Shown piece after piece: positions 8,492 to 16,906 of a stretch of 64,000 nucleotides of DNA. Location: contig AP018280.1 of assembly GCA_004296455.1 (NCBI GenBank), forward strand, positions 6,684,794-6,748,793, in the 5' to 3' direction. Below the pieces are notes generated by a model that saw only the letters and a program-made list of their open reading frames with translations, was not told the origin of the DNA and ran no database searches. The DNA comes from Calothrix sp. NIES-4101. GTDB taxonomy: Bacteria > Cyanobacteriota > Cyanobacteriia > Cyanobacteriales > Nostocaceae. Position numbers and translations under genes: made by a program. The number at the start of each line of letters is the position of its first letter. The stretch's first letter is position 1.

Positions 8492-9721
8492 CTACTGTGA
8501 ATTTTTCTCATGCAAAATTACACTTTTGACTTTGCGTTTTTTTAAAAAATTGGACATAAAAGGACGCTCAAATACTATGTAAAATAAATAAGCGATACAT
8601 AAAGAAATAGGGATACTGATTAGATAGAGCAATGTCGCCATTTTAATGGAAGAAATTGATAAACTATGTAAGTATTGATTTAGTGGAGTCATCACCAAAA
8701 CGTGAATTAGATACAGACTGTAGGAAAAAGTTCCTAGTACAATTGCCACAGGTGATTGGAGAATTGAGAGTGTGAGAGATTTCTTTTTGTTTTCGGCGAT
8801 AATTTGCGTACAGTAAACCAGGAGAAAAGCTGTTGCTAAACCAGCTAAACTGTCACTTATCCATTTATCTAAACCAAATTGCACCCTTTCAGCCAAAATT
8901 GCTAAAACTGCTGTTCCGAAAGCAAATAAACCCCAAGGTAAAGATTTTTTAAAATGAATAAAGGATTGCTTTTGAGAAAAGCCAATTTCGGCTGCTGCCA
9001 TTCCCAAGGCAAATAAACCTAAATACCAGGGGCAAGCAGACTCTATTAAGTGATTGAGAAAATAATGGGGTATCAGTCCAAAGAAAAAAGCGATCGCAAC
9101 AGCTATAATAATTCCCCAACGCCTCCATATTGGCAGCAAAATCATGGGAAATAAAAAGTATATTTGCCATTCTGTCGCCACACTCCACATCGGACCATTG
9201 ATATTATAAAGTCTTTGTCCTGGAGTTAAATTATGAACTAAAAATAAGTGTGTCAATACATCAGATATAGAAAATTGGGGAGAAAAATGTCCCCATAATT
9301 GATAATCCCACGGAAAAAGTTGTAATTTTGCTAGAAATGTAATTAACAAACCTAAAGCAATCGAAATAATTAAAGCTGCATAATAAGGTGGTAAAATTCT
9401 AATTGCTCGACGTTTAAAATAATCAATTAAACTACCAGAAATATAACCCGTTTGTGACCGAACTACAGGTAACATCAGACAGTATCCAGACAGCACAATA
9501 AAAATTGAGACACTAAAACTACCATATCGGAAAATTTTAGAAAAGTTCAGCCATAAAATCGGTAAATCATTCCCTTGTAACTCCCAGGCATGGGAAAACA
9601 CAACATATAAAGCAGCTAATCCACGTAGCCCATCTAAATAGTGAAGCCGCAATCTTTTATCGGCAGATTGTTCTCGTGATGGATTTTGATGGTCATTATT
9701 TTTGCTATCAATTTCTGCCAT
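8492..9721 (-). CDS. Acyltransferase family 3 (OafA/YrhL-like) membrane protein
   Basis: 409 residues with about ten transmembrane segments. The N-terminal motif LHYLDGLRGLAALYVVFSHAW contains the conserved R and H of acyltransferase-3 proteins, and SVSIFIVLSGYCLM follows. Members transfer acetyl or other acyl groups to sugars of lipopolysaccharide, exopolysaccharide or peptidoglycan at the cytoplasmic membrane (family knowledge). The acceptor here is unknown. The glycosyltransferases in the window are 14 kb away, so no polysaccharide cluster can be claimed. Confidence 0.9.
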   Translation of the reverse strand: MAEIDSKNNDHQNPSREQSADKRLRLHYLDGLRGLAALYVVFSHAWELQGNDLPILWLNFSKIFRYGSFSVSIFIVLSGYCLMLPVVRSQTGYISGSLIDYFKRRAIRILPPYYAALIISIALGLLITFLAKLQLFPWDYQLWGHFSPQFSISDVLTHLFLVHNLTPGQRLYNINGPMWSVATEWQIYFLFPMILLPIWRRWGIIIAVAIAFFFGLIPHYFLNHLIESACPWYLGLFALGMAAAEIGFSQKQSFIHFKKSLPWGLFAFGTAVLAILAERVQFGLDKWISDSLAGLATAFLLVYCTQIIAENKKKSLTLSILQSPVAIVLGTFSYSLYLIHVLVMTPLNQYLHSLSISSIKMATLLYLISIPISLCIAYLFYIVFERPFMSNFLKKRKVKSVILHEKNSQ

Positions 9722-10364
9722 ATAGTGCCCTTAGTATTTAATTCTGTTTCTATTCAAAAATGTATTCTGAAAACCTGTGAATTCTGCTCATAATAAAAAC
9801 TCAATTGGAGATAATCTCATCAATATTTTTATACCGCAAGCTAGATTTCACCAATAAAATAAAAATTTCATATTGGCATTTATCGGAGATTTTATTAATT
9901 GTTACTGGTTACGTTTATTTTTTGCTAGTACAGCACGGCGGAAATAAACCAACGATTGCAAATAGACAAAAAGCTTGTTTTATGGGCTTTATTCCTTCTG
10001 CCTTCTGCCTTCTGCCTTCTTACTTCTGCCTTCTTACTTCTGCCTTCTTGTACTAGCTACATTGGTGCTAATCAACTACTTGTATCAACTCAATGAACAA
10101 TTTTAAGAATATTTGATACCTAAATGGTATAAACTTCTTGTAAAAAATTTGTGAAGTCTCATCAATGTACTGATGTTTTGAGATGCGATCGCCTGAAAAA
10201 TTGTGATTGTCATTAGTAATACTCAGTAGTCAGCAACACAACAAAATCGACGAAGTAGAACTTGAGAAAGATTGGCGAGGAAAAGCCCTTAATCAAATCT
10301 TAATTAAACAGTCCATAGCAAACAAAAACTCTTTTTTCACCATGCAACTATAGGAAAGGCAGAC
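9722..10364. other. Spacer between acyltransferase and split protease gene
   Basis: About 640 bases, AT-rich, serving as the divergent promoter region for the acyltransferase and the HtrA-type gene. An 83-codon frame at 9805-10056 is mostly simple repeat and is not accepted as a gene. GGAAAGG at 10352-10358 is a likely ribosome-binding site for the protease start at 10365. Confidence 0.5.
9994..10049. repeat. Heptamer-type short tandem repeat (CTTCTGC)
   Basis: Repeated CTTCTGC/CTTCTTA units run through about 56 bases. Short tandemly repeated heptamers are a known feature of heterocystous cyanobacteria. A related tract built on CTTTTGC/CTTTTTA lies at about 45636-45670. Confidence 0.8.
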
Positions 10365-10554
10365 ATGATAGGAAATCTGCGACAAGTGTCAAACGATTAT
10401 TTGGCGCGTGAAGAAAATCAGATTCCGCGAGATATGTTGAATGCTGACGAGCAGTTGCTTGATGCTTATTCGCAAGCTGTAATTGGGGTTGTCCAAAAAG
10501 TTAGTCCAGCAGTCGTCAATATTGACGTACAACGTCAAGTTAGGGGACGTAGCC
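10365..10554 (+). pseudogene. HtrA-type serine protease, 5' fragment (split by insertion sequence)
   Basis: The first 63 codons of an S1C/HtrA-family protease, including SQAVIGVVQKVSPAVVNIDVQ, the conserved first beta-strand region of this family. The frame runs 11 nt into the insertion sequence and stops there. If the element and one copy of the 9-bp duplication are removed, base 10554 joins 12243 in the same frame and gives a 357-residue protein (RGRS followed by RNSQTYTQ). No signal peptide is visible, so the intact protein was probably cytoplasmic. This fragment alone has no catalytic residue. Confidence 0.9.
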
Positions 10555-10636
10555 TAGGCTGTTGACTTTGTTGGTTTTAAGGCACCATTGCTTCATACAA
10601 TAATAGTGTCGTTAATACTTAGCACATTCAAAGCCC

Positions 10637-10888
10637 ATGCAGGAGTTTAAAAGCCCAGTTAGTAGATTAGCACGTTTGTTTCAGAAAGGTCGAGATAACT
10701 GGAAAGAAAAAGCACTATTAAAACAAAAAAAGATTAGAGCCTTAGAAATCAAGGTTAGAGATCTATTAGATTCAAGAGAAGAATGGAAAAATCGCGCGTT
10801 GATGGCAGAGTCAAAACTAAAAGAGTTAAACATTGAAGGAGATTTAGACGAAAAAAAGAGGAAATTCAAGTCGAAGCAGAAATCATAG
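10637..10888 (+). CDS. Insertion sequence ORF A (N-terminal part of frameshifted transposase)
   Basis: 83 residues, rich in Lys, Arg, Glu and Leu, with the spacing of a coiled coil (RLARLFQKGRDNWKEKALL). Alone it would be a small basic accessory protein. At codons 72-74 the sequence GAA AAA AAG provides an A-AAA-AAG slippery heptamer at 10852-10858. A -1 shift there moves ribosomes into the frame of ORF B, which is open from this point through to its stop. The product would be a 519-residue fusion. The annotated stop at 10886-10888 applies to unshifted translation only. Confidence 0.8.
   Translation: MQEFKSPVSRLARLFQKGRDNWKEKALLKQKKIRALEIKVRDLLDSREEWKNRALMAESKLKELNIEGDLDEKKRKFKSKQKS
10852..10858 (+). 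promoter_or_regulatory. Candidate programmed -1 ribosomal frameshift site A-AAA-AAG
   Basis: In the zero frame the codons read GAA AAA AAG, the classical bacterial -1 slippery arrangement. The -1 frame then continues GAG GAA ATT without a stop and enters ORF B 12 codons before its first ATG (10894). I did not identify a strong downstream stem-loop or upstream Shine-Dalgarno-like stimulator. Confidence 0.75.
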
Positions 10889-10893
10889 AAGCT

Positions 10894-12195
10894 ATGGAAT
10901 TAAATGTGAAGGGTCATCATTATGATGCCAAAATAATTCAGCAAGCACTCTTACTTTTAATTGAATGTGGTATCAGTTTTAGAGGAGTAGAAAAAGTATT
11001 TGAGTTGTTTAATAATTATGAAGAGCAGGCAACTCCAAGTTTCAGTTGTGTGAGAAAGTGGTTGGCTCGGATTGGAATATATGAATTGACAAAAGAGAAA
11101 GAATATCGTGATGATTGGATATTTATTGTCGATTTGACATTAGAATTAGGGAAACAAAAAGCGTTGGTAATTTTAGGCGTTTCACAGCAGCATATTGAAG
11201 AAAATGTGATGAAGCAGAAAAGAGGGTTGGCGCATGAAGACGTGAAAATTTTCGGATTAGAAATTATGGATTCTACGAAAGGAGAGATTATAGAATCAAA
11301 ACTAGAAAAAATCAGTCAAAAAGTCGGCGTACCAGTACAAATAGTAGCGGACAATGGTAGCGACCTAGCTCGTGGAATCAAGCTATACCAGCAAAATCAC
11401 CCAGATATTATCTATACCCATGATGTGACTCATGCAATGGCTTTACTTTTAAAATACCAGCTAGATTCGGATGAGAGATATCAGTCATTTATTCAAAAAT
11501 GTAATATCAGCAGACAAAAATTACAACAAACAGATTTATCATTTTTATCTCCTCCAACACAACGTTCTCAATGTCGTTTTTTTAATGTAGAAAGGTTGAC
11601 AAATTGGGGGATTAAATTACTAAATTCTTCTCCAGACACTTTAATTAAATTAATGCCAGATTCTGACCCTTCGCTGATTACTCAGAAAATAGTAGATAAA
11701 TTGGGATGGTTAGTTGACTACGAATCAGACCTAATTCAATGGAACCAAATGGTGTCACTCACACGAGGTGTTGAAACTCAACTCAAACAATCAGGAATTA
11801 GTCATAAAACTCTCGATTTTTTTGAACAAAATAAAGTTATATTTGATGATAATTCTCTCCAGAAACTTCAACAAAGTATTTTGGGTTATTTGTCTGTTCA
11901 ATGCCGAAAAATTAAAAACCAATCTACTTTTTTAGCTACTTCTGATGTGATTGAGTCATTGTTTGGAAAATATAAGCAATTTTCCGCGCGCTGTCCATTT
12001 AAAGAAATGGGTCAGATGCTGCTAACCATCTGTTTATCTACTATGAATCTGACGACAGCTTTGATTAAAAACGCACTTGAAACAATTAGTTTTTCAGACG
12101 TTGAAGCATGGCTATCTGAAGTTTTTGGTCAATCCACACTATCAAAACGAAAAACGTTGTTTTCAGGGGATTGTGACGACATTAAAAGTGCATGA
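10894..12195 (+). CDS. Insertion sequence ORF B (DDE transposase catalytic part)
   Basis: 433 residues from the first ATG. Residues about 15-60 look like a helix-turn-helix region (GVEKVFELFNNYEE, CVRKWLARIGIYEL). Candidate DDE residues are Asp80 in WIFIVDLTLELG, Asp153 in QIVADNGSDLARG and Glu354 in TSDVIESLFGKYKQF; spacing and context fit an RNase-H-fold transposase with a large insert before the Glu. Likely expressed mainly as a fusion with ORF A by -1 frameshifting. Transcribed in the same direction as the interrupted protease gene. The frame ends 38 bases before the right end of the element. Confidence 0.85.
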   Translation: MELNVKGHHYDAKIIQQALLLLIECGISFRGVEKVFELFNNYEEQATPSFSCVRKWLARIGIYELTKEKEYRDDWIFIVDLTLELGKQKALVILGVSQQHIEENVMKQKRGLAHEDVKIFGLEIMDSTKGEIIESKLEKISQKVGVPVQIVADNGSDLARGIKLYQQNHPDIIYTHDVTHAMALLLKYQLDSDERYQSFIQKCNISRQKLQQTDLSFLSPPTQRSQCRFFNVERLTNWGIKLLNSSPDTLIKLMPDSDPSLITQKIVDKLGWLVDYESDLIQWNQMVSLTRGVETQLKQSGISHKTLDFFEQNKVIFDDNSLQKLQQSILGYLSVQCRKIKNQSTFLATSDVIESLFGKYKQFSARCPFKEMGQMLLTICLSTMNLTTALIKNALETISFSDVEAWLSEVFGQSTLSKRKTLFSGDCDDIKSA

Positions 12196-13126
12196 ACTTT
12201 TACCATGTCAAAAGGCACAGAGTCAACAGCCTAGACGTAGCCGTAACTCCCAAACCTATACTCAGGAAGTACAGGGAAATGGTTCTGGATTTATTTTTAC
12301 ACCTGATGGGTATATCCTCACCAATAGTCATGTGGTGAGCGAAGCTAGTAAAATTGAGGTGACACTTGCTGATGGTAGCAATTACGAGGCACAATTAATC
12401 GGTGATGACCCCGATACTGATTTAGCTGTAATTAGAATCCATGCACCTAACCTAGTTAGTGCCCGTTTTGGTAACTCTGATTCTCTCAAGGTGGGACAAT
12501 TAGCCATTGCCATTGGTAATCCCTACGGTTTCCAAGCCACAGTCACTAGTGGTGTTATCAGTGCGACTGGGCGATCGTTTAGAAGTCGTACAGGTCGGTT
12601 AATTGATAATATGATTCAAACGGATGCTGCCCTGAATCCTGGTAATTCTGGTGGCCCTTTAGTAACTTCCCACGGTGAGGTAATTGGTGTCAATACAGCA
12701 GTAATCCTTTCCGCCCAAGGCTTATGTTTTGCAGTGCCAATCAATACAGCCAAAATTGTCATTCCCGCATTATTAAGAGATGGGAAAGTTAGACGCGCTT
12801 ACATTGGTATTGCTGGGCAAAATGTCGAGTTACCACGCAAGCTTGTTTTATACCACGATTTGTCAGTAGGAAGAGGTATTTTGGTCATTTCCACCGAAGT
12901 CAACAGCCCAGCCCAAAAAGCAGGTTTACAAACTGGAGATGTGATAGTTGGATTTAACGGACAGCCAATTGGTAGTGTAGATGAACTACACAAATACCTA
13001 ACACAGGGACAATTGGGAATATCAGGAGTTACAGGAGCTTTTCGCCGGAAATCACGTTTAATTATTTTACGTCGCCATCAAAAGTTGGCGATCGATATTA
13101 TTCCAGAAGAATCACCATTAGAGTAG
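12077..13126 (+). pseudogene. HtrA-type serine protease, 3' fragment with catalytic and PDZ domains
   Basis: The host part starts at the duplication (12234). The open frame extends back into the insertion sequence to a TTG at 12077, adding about 52 element-encoded residues. In the reconstructed protein the catalytic triad is His93 (ILTNSHVV), Asp123 (DPDTDLAVIRI) and Ser199 (NPGNSGGPL), followed by a PDZ domain (about 250-350, RGILVISTEVNSPAQKAGL). The fragment therefore keeps the complete protease and PDZ modules and lacks only the first strand. HtrA proteases degrade misfolded proteins. If transcription from the element reads through, a hybrid protease could be made; otherwise this is a pseudogene. 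Confidence 0.88.
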
Positions 13127-13196
13127 GGGAAAGAAGGAAAGAAGGAAAGTAATATTGAGAGTAGCGACAAAACAAATAATACAGAGGTAGTGAAAT

Positions 13197-13460
13197 ATGG
13201 GTCGTTTAAATCCTTACTCGCTGCAAATGCAAATTACGCGAATGTTTGAACAAGGACAATCGCTATTTGCAACTACAAAAGTACATGATTGGCTCAAGGA
13301 AAAGGGACATGATCCCATGGACTATGATGTGCATTTCAAGCAAAAACCTGCGCCTCCTGGCTCTAAATCAGTCATGGTGGTTGAAATTGAACTACGGCGT
13401 AAAGATGGACAACCGGTAGATCCTTGGTTACAAGAACAAGCTAATCTTCAGGCTGGATAA
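13197..13460 (+). CDS. Conserved small cyanobacterial protein of unknown function
   Basis: 87 residues, soluble, mixed charge, no signal peptide or membrane segment. It starts MGRLNPYSLQMQITRMFEQG and contains a HDWLKEKGHDPMDYDV segment. I recall similar short proteins as conserved hypotheticals in filamentous cyanobacteria but know of no function. It lies 70 bases after the split protease on the same strand and may have been co-transcribed with it before the insertion, so polar effects are possible. Confidence 0.7.
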   Translation: MGRLNPYSLQMQITRMFEQGQSLFATTKVHDWLKEKGHDPMDYDVHFKQKPAPPGSKSVMVVEIELRRKDGQPVDPWLQEQANLQAG

Positions 13461-13557
13461 AAATATTTTGGATTTGATAATTAACAACATTTACTTTTTC
13501 TTTTTCAGCAAATTCTCTAAATCTTGCAAGCTAAAAACCAAGCGAAAACTAAGCCAA

Positions 13558-13590
13558 AAACCCAGTCACATCAATTAAGTGGCTGGGTTT
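13558..13590 (+). terminator. Hairpin after the 87-residue gene
   Basis: AAACCCAGTCAC and GTGGCTGGGTTT pair over 12 bp with one G-U pair and a 9-base loop. The stem ends in TTT. The remaining spacer to 13855 shows nothing else I can identify. Confidence 0.6.
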
Positions 13591-13855
13591 GTCAGGGATA
13601 TAGTTCCCAAGGCTAATTATAAGAAGTTCAGTATAGAGAATTTAGCATTATGTCCGATACTACAATTGAGACGCTAGTGATTTCGGAAAAGTTCCCTTGA
13701 ATATCTATCGTCATAGTTTTAGTTAGACAAATTGCTCTCTAAATTTTACAAAAACTTTACACGAAACAACATTAACTTTTGCGAAAGTATTATTTATATT
13801 TGTGAATTATGATTATAACTGGTAAATATAACTCTAGTTTTTTGAAAAATTTTAT

Positions 13856-14245
13856 ATGAAATCACGTCGTTTTTGGGTGACAGCTTTTTGCTTTTATTTA
13901 GGGATTTTATTTGCGATTTCAATGTCAGCTTATCTAAAAATTATCCCTACAGAAATTGCTCGATTTCCCTACTACGACACGATTTTGCATTTTCTCCTCT
14001 TAGGTATTGCCGCATATTTAAGTCATCTGGCATTAAATAAGCGCCAACTTCACATATTAAATACTGCATTACCTTTAGCACCTTTAATCGTTTTTTTATT
14101 TTGCATTATTGATGAAATTATCCAAAAATATACACCCCATCGCAGTGCAGATATGATTGATTTAGCCGCAGATATATGCGGCATTATCCTATTTACATGG
14201 TTAGCGGAAAAAACACCTATCCGGCGTGTTTCAAATATTAAATAA
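13856..14245 (+). CDS. VanZ-like small membrane protein
   Basis: 129 residues with four hydrophobic segments. Typical VanZ-like features are the N-terminal Arg plus hydrophobic helix, YYDTILHFLLLGIAAYL (conserved D and H), and the acidic/aromatic IDEIIQKYTPHRSADMIDLAADICG motif. VanZ proteins are linked to low-level teicoplanin resistance in enterococci, but in most bacteria the role is unknown. A VanX-like D,D-dipeptidase lies 3.3 kb downstream on the other strand; this is not an operon and need not imply a shared role. Confidence 0.85.
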   Translation: MKSRRFWVTAFCFYLGILFAISMSAYLKIIPTEIARFPYYDTILHFLLLGIAAYLSHLALNKRQLHILNTALPLAPLIVFLFCIIDEIIQKYTPHRSADMIDLAADICGIILFTWLAEKTPIRRVSNIK

Positions 14246-14265
14246 ACCACATAAAATTTAAAAAA

Positions 14266-14652
14266 TTAAATAGGTAATAAAGACACATGTGCAGAGACAA
14301 CTTTCCAGCCTTCAGGGAGACGAAACCACATTTGGCTTTGTCTGCCTCGACGTTCAACCCCATCGATAATCCGACGAAATTCTAATGTTATGGCTGCGGA
14401 ATCCTGTCCCAAGACGACTACTTTCAGATTATAAATTTCGCGATCAATTTTAAAATCAGGTCGATTAGCTCGAAATTTGCTAATTTCATCACCACCATAC
14501 AAATTTTCTGTAATTCCAAACCTGACGACTTCTGGTGCATTCCAAAATAATTCATTCAGGATGTCTAACTTATTGTGACAAAGTGCATCCTCATATTTCA
14601 GATATAAATCAGTTAACTCTGCTACAAGTGTGGGATTATTGATGACTGTCAC
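14266..14652 (-). CDS. HpxZ/AtzH-like (DUF3225) small protein
   Basis: 128 residues with a SnoaL/NTF2-like cone fold. DLYLKYEDALCHNKLDILNELFW, VRFGITENLYGGDEISKFRA and RGRQSQMWFRLPEGWKVVSAHVSLL match the HpxZ/AtzH group. Relatives are encoded beside amidohydrolases or allophanate/oxalurate amidases in ring-catabolism operons (family knowledge). No such partner is present here, so the substrate is not assigned. It is convergent with the VanZ-like gene, 20 bases apart. Confidence 0.8.
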   Translation of the reverse strand: MTVINNPTLVAELTDLYLKYEDALCHNKLDILNELFWNAPEVVRFGITENLYGGDEISKFRANRPDFKIDREIYNLKVVVLGQDSAAITLEFRRIIDGVERRGRQSQMWFRLPEGWKVVSAHVSLLPI

Positions 14653-14694
14653 TACAGTTTCTCCATTTTGCTATTCATCGATTATTGTATACAA

Positions 14695-14708
14695 GGGTAT
14701 AGATACCC
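14695..14708. promoter_or_regulatory. Short perfect dyad GGGTAT-AG-ATACCC
   Basis: A 6-2-6 perfect inverted repeat 43 bases upstream of the HpxZ-like start codon, in promoter position. Possible operator; no regulator is assigned. Confidence 0.3.
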
Positions 14709-14953
14709 GTAAGATATTGTTGTGAGTAGAAAGCGATCGCAAATACCGCAAGTAGTATGTATATAGAGATAATTAATGCTATTGATCACCAAAAGCAGAA
14801 AGTTCAATAGTTTTCACAGATATGCAACTTATGGAGCAATAAAAATGTATTATCTTTTACATAAGAGATGTTCTTAATAAGAAACTTTGCCGAAAAATTT
14901 ATTTATGAATTTTCTTTGTTAGGGTAAAAAAATTGCGATTGCAATAGCTGTCA

Positions 14954-15135
14954 ATGAATCATATAAATCTGTGGACATCTGCCAATCATGCTTTAAACTA
15001 CTTAGCCCCTCTTGGATTCCATTCCTCATCGTACTGAGGGTGAAGCTGTACTTTTATAACTCCTACAAAAAGCACGAAACACATTCTTGATGTGGGAACA
15101 GGGGACAGTGGATTACTGTCCTTATTAAGGATTGA
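14954..15135 (+). pseudogene. Remnant of a class I SAM-dependent methyltransferase
   Basis: From the ATG at 14954 the frame reads MNHINLWTSANHALNYLAP. After a shift comes IPHRTEGEAVLL (about 15015-15050) and after another ILDVGTGDSGLLSLLR (about 15082-15130). These three pieces in this order match the start of a widespread methyltransferase type (ANHALxYLA, IPHRTEGEAxLL, then SAM-binding motif I LDxGTGDG). Stops and at least two frame changes break the gene, and the rest of the domain is missing. It lies just upstream of the ABC exporter, so both may derive from one former locus. Confidence 0.7.
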
Positions 15136-15210
15136 TTGTTACTGGAAGTGGCTAGAATTAGCATTGCTGGTTGGATTCAAACCAAACTAAGACCATTGCG
15201 GTTATTATAA

Positions 15211-16839
15211 ATGAACTTAATTTGGCTATTGTTGCGGGCTTCTTCCTTACAGGTTGCGATCGCAATTCTAACAGGTTTAATTAGCGGTGGAACTTCTGCG
15301 AGGTTAATTGCATTAATTAACAGTACAATTAGCGGCAATTTCACCGATGATTTGGCTTGGCAATTTCCTATTTTGGCACTAGTAGTTCTTGTGAGCGGTA
15401 TTATTTCACAAGTCCTATTAATTAAGCTTTCACAAAATGCTGTTTATCGTTTGCGTTTGCAATTAAGTCAAGGGATTTTATTTTCACCACTGCGTCATCT
15501 TGAGGAACTTGGTGCTAGCAAACTTCTAGCAACTTTGACTGAAGATGTAACAACATTATCAAATACAGTTTATGCAATTCCATTTATTTGTGTTGATATT
15601 GCTGTTATCGTCGGTTGTTTAGCTTATATGCTGTGGCTGTCGGGTGCAGCATTTGCTTTTACAATTGGTTTTTTGATGATAGGAATTGGTAGCATTCAAT
15701 TATTAATTAATCGTGCTGATTATTTTTTAACTTTAGCACGGGATGAACAAGATAATTTGTTTAAGCATTTTCGAGCGATTACGGATGGAATTAAAGAGTT
15801 AAAATTAAATGCTACCCGTCGCCAAGATTTTTTCAGCGAAGATTTACAGGAAAGTGCTGCAAAGTCTCGAAATCAAAATGCAGCAGCACTTTTTACATAT
15901 TCAATTTCTACTGGCTGGGGAAATTTATTATTTTTTATATTAATTGGGTTGTTACTATTTGTAGTTCCACAATTTCTGAATATTAATCCATCCATTTTGG
16001 CAGGTTATGTACTTACTTTAACTTATATGATGCTGCCAATGCAAAGTATTTTAGATAAATTACAGCAGCTTGCAAGAGCTAATGTTGCATTACAAAAAAT
16101 TGAGAAACTTGGTTTAGAATTAGCCGCACAAAAAGAGGCAAATACGCTGATTTTACATCCAATTACTAACAATTGGCATCAGCTTGAATTACAGCAAGTT
16201 ACCCACACTTATAGAGGAGATAAAGAAGATACTAAATTTACTTTAGGACCTTTTGATTTAACTTTTAATCAAGGGGAAATAGTATTTATTGTTGGTGGTA
16301 ATGGTAGTGGTAAATCAACACTTGCTAAACTAATTACAGGTTTATATGTACCAGAATCAGGGACAATTCGCTTGAATAAAAAGGTAATAAATAACGATAA
16401 TAGAGAATGGTATCGCCAGCATTTTTCTGCGGTTTTTGCTGATTATTACTTATTTGAAAGAGTTTCTGGAATCAATAATAATTTCTCTAACCAGCAAGCT
16501 CAATTATATTTGCAGCAGTTAAAACTTGACGATAAAGTTGAGATTAAAAATAAGAAACTATCAACAATATCACTTTCGCAAGGGCAAAAAAAACGACTCA
16601 CTTTGCTGGCAGCATATTTAGAGAATCGTTCTATCTATCTATTTGATGAATGGGCTTCAGATCAAGACCCAATTTTTAGAGAAATTTTTTACAAACAAAT
16701 TATTATGAATCTAAAAAATTTAGGAAAAACAGTTTTGGTGATTAGTCATGATGATCATTATTTTGCTGTTGCCGATCGCGTGATTAAATTAGATTATGGA
16801 CAAATAGAATATGATCAGCGAAATCATGATTTTTTCTAA
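15211..16839 (+). CDS. Cyclic-peptide-type ABC exporter (PvdE/SyrD-like), fused permease and ATPase
   Basis: 542 residues. The N-terminal half (about 1-300) has six transmembrane helices. The ATPase domain has Walker A VGGNGSGKST, signature LSQGQKKRL, Walker B IYLFDEWASDQDP and the switch His in VLVISHDDHYF. The DEWASDQDP form is characteristic of the cyclic peptide exporter group, whose members move siderophore precursors, lipopeptides or microcin-like peptides to the periplasm (family knowledge). No peptide synthetase or precursor peptide gene is in the window, so the cargo is unknown. The spacer upstream contains a decayed methyltransferase. Confidence 0.9.
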   Translation: MNLIWLLLRASSLQVAIAILTGLISGGTSARLIALINSTISGNFTDDLAWQFPILALVVLVSGIISQVLLIKLSQNAVYRLRLQLSQGILFSPLRHLEELGASKLLATLTEDVTTLSNTVYAIPFICVDIAVIVGCLAYMLWLSGAAFAFTIGFLMIGIGSIQLLINRADYFLTLARDEQDNLFKHFRAITDGIKELKLNATRRQDFFSEDLQESAAKSRNQNAAALFTYSISTGWGNLLFFILIGLLLFVVPQFLNINPSILAGYVLTLTYMMLPMQSILDKLQQLARANVALQKIEKLGLELAAQKEANTLILHPITNNWHQLELQQVTHTYRGDKEDTKFTLGPFDLTFNQGEIVFIVGGNGSGKSTLAKLITGLYVPESGTIRLNKKVINNDNREWYRQHFSAVFADYYLFERVSGINNNFSNQQAQLYLQQLKLDDKVEIKNKKLSTISLSQGQKKRLTLLAAYLENRSIYLFDEWASDQDPIFREIFYKQIIMNLKNLGKTVLVISHDDHYFAVADRVIKLDYGQIEYDQRNHDFF

Positions 16840-16906
16840 TTTTTCATTGTTGTTAAGATAAAAATATCAAGAAAATAACTCCTAATTAGAATGTCTAAAT
16901 TAGCTC

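Larger units (their letters stand above)
10555..12233 (+). mobile_element. Insertion sequence, 1,679 bp, 13-bp terminal inverted repeats, 9-bp target duplication
   Basis: Left end TAGGCTGTTGACT and right end AGTCAACAGCCTA are perfect inverted repeats. The flanking 9-mers GACGTAGCC (10546-10554 and 12234-12242) are identical, which marks a clean transposition event. The element carries a two-frame DDE transposase and nothing else. A 162-bp relative with the same ends and its own 9-bp duplication lies at 43815-43976. I cannot name the family with confidence; a 9-bp duplication with a -1 frameshift occurs in several families. The undecayed ends and duplications suggest a young insertion. Confidence 0.95.

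Noticed and set aside
9805-10056. 83-codon frame before the split protease
   Set aside because: Its C-terminal third is just the translated CTTCTGC heptamer repeat, and the start has no supporting signal.
10555-12233. A 7-bp duplication (ACGTAGC) with ends CTAGGCTG/CAGCCTAG
   Set aside because: The sequence also allows this reading, but the MITE at 43815 has ends starting TAGGCTG with a 9-bp duplication, which supports the 9-bp version.
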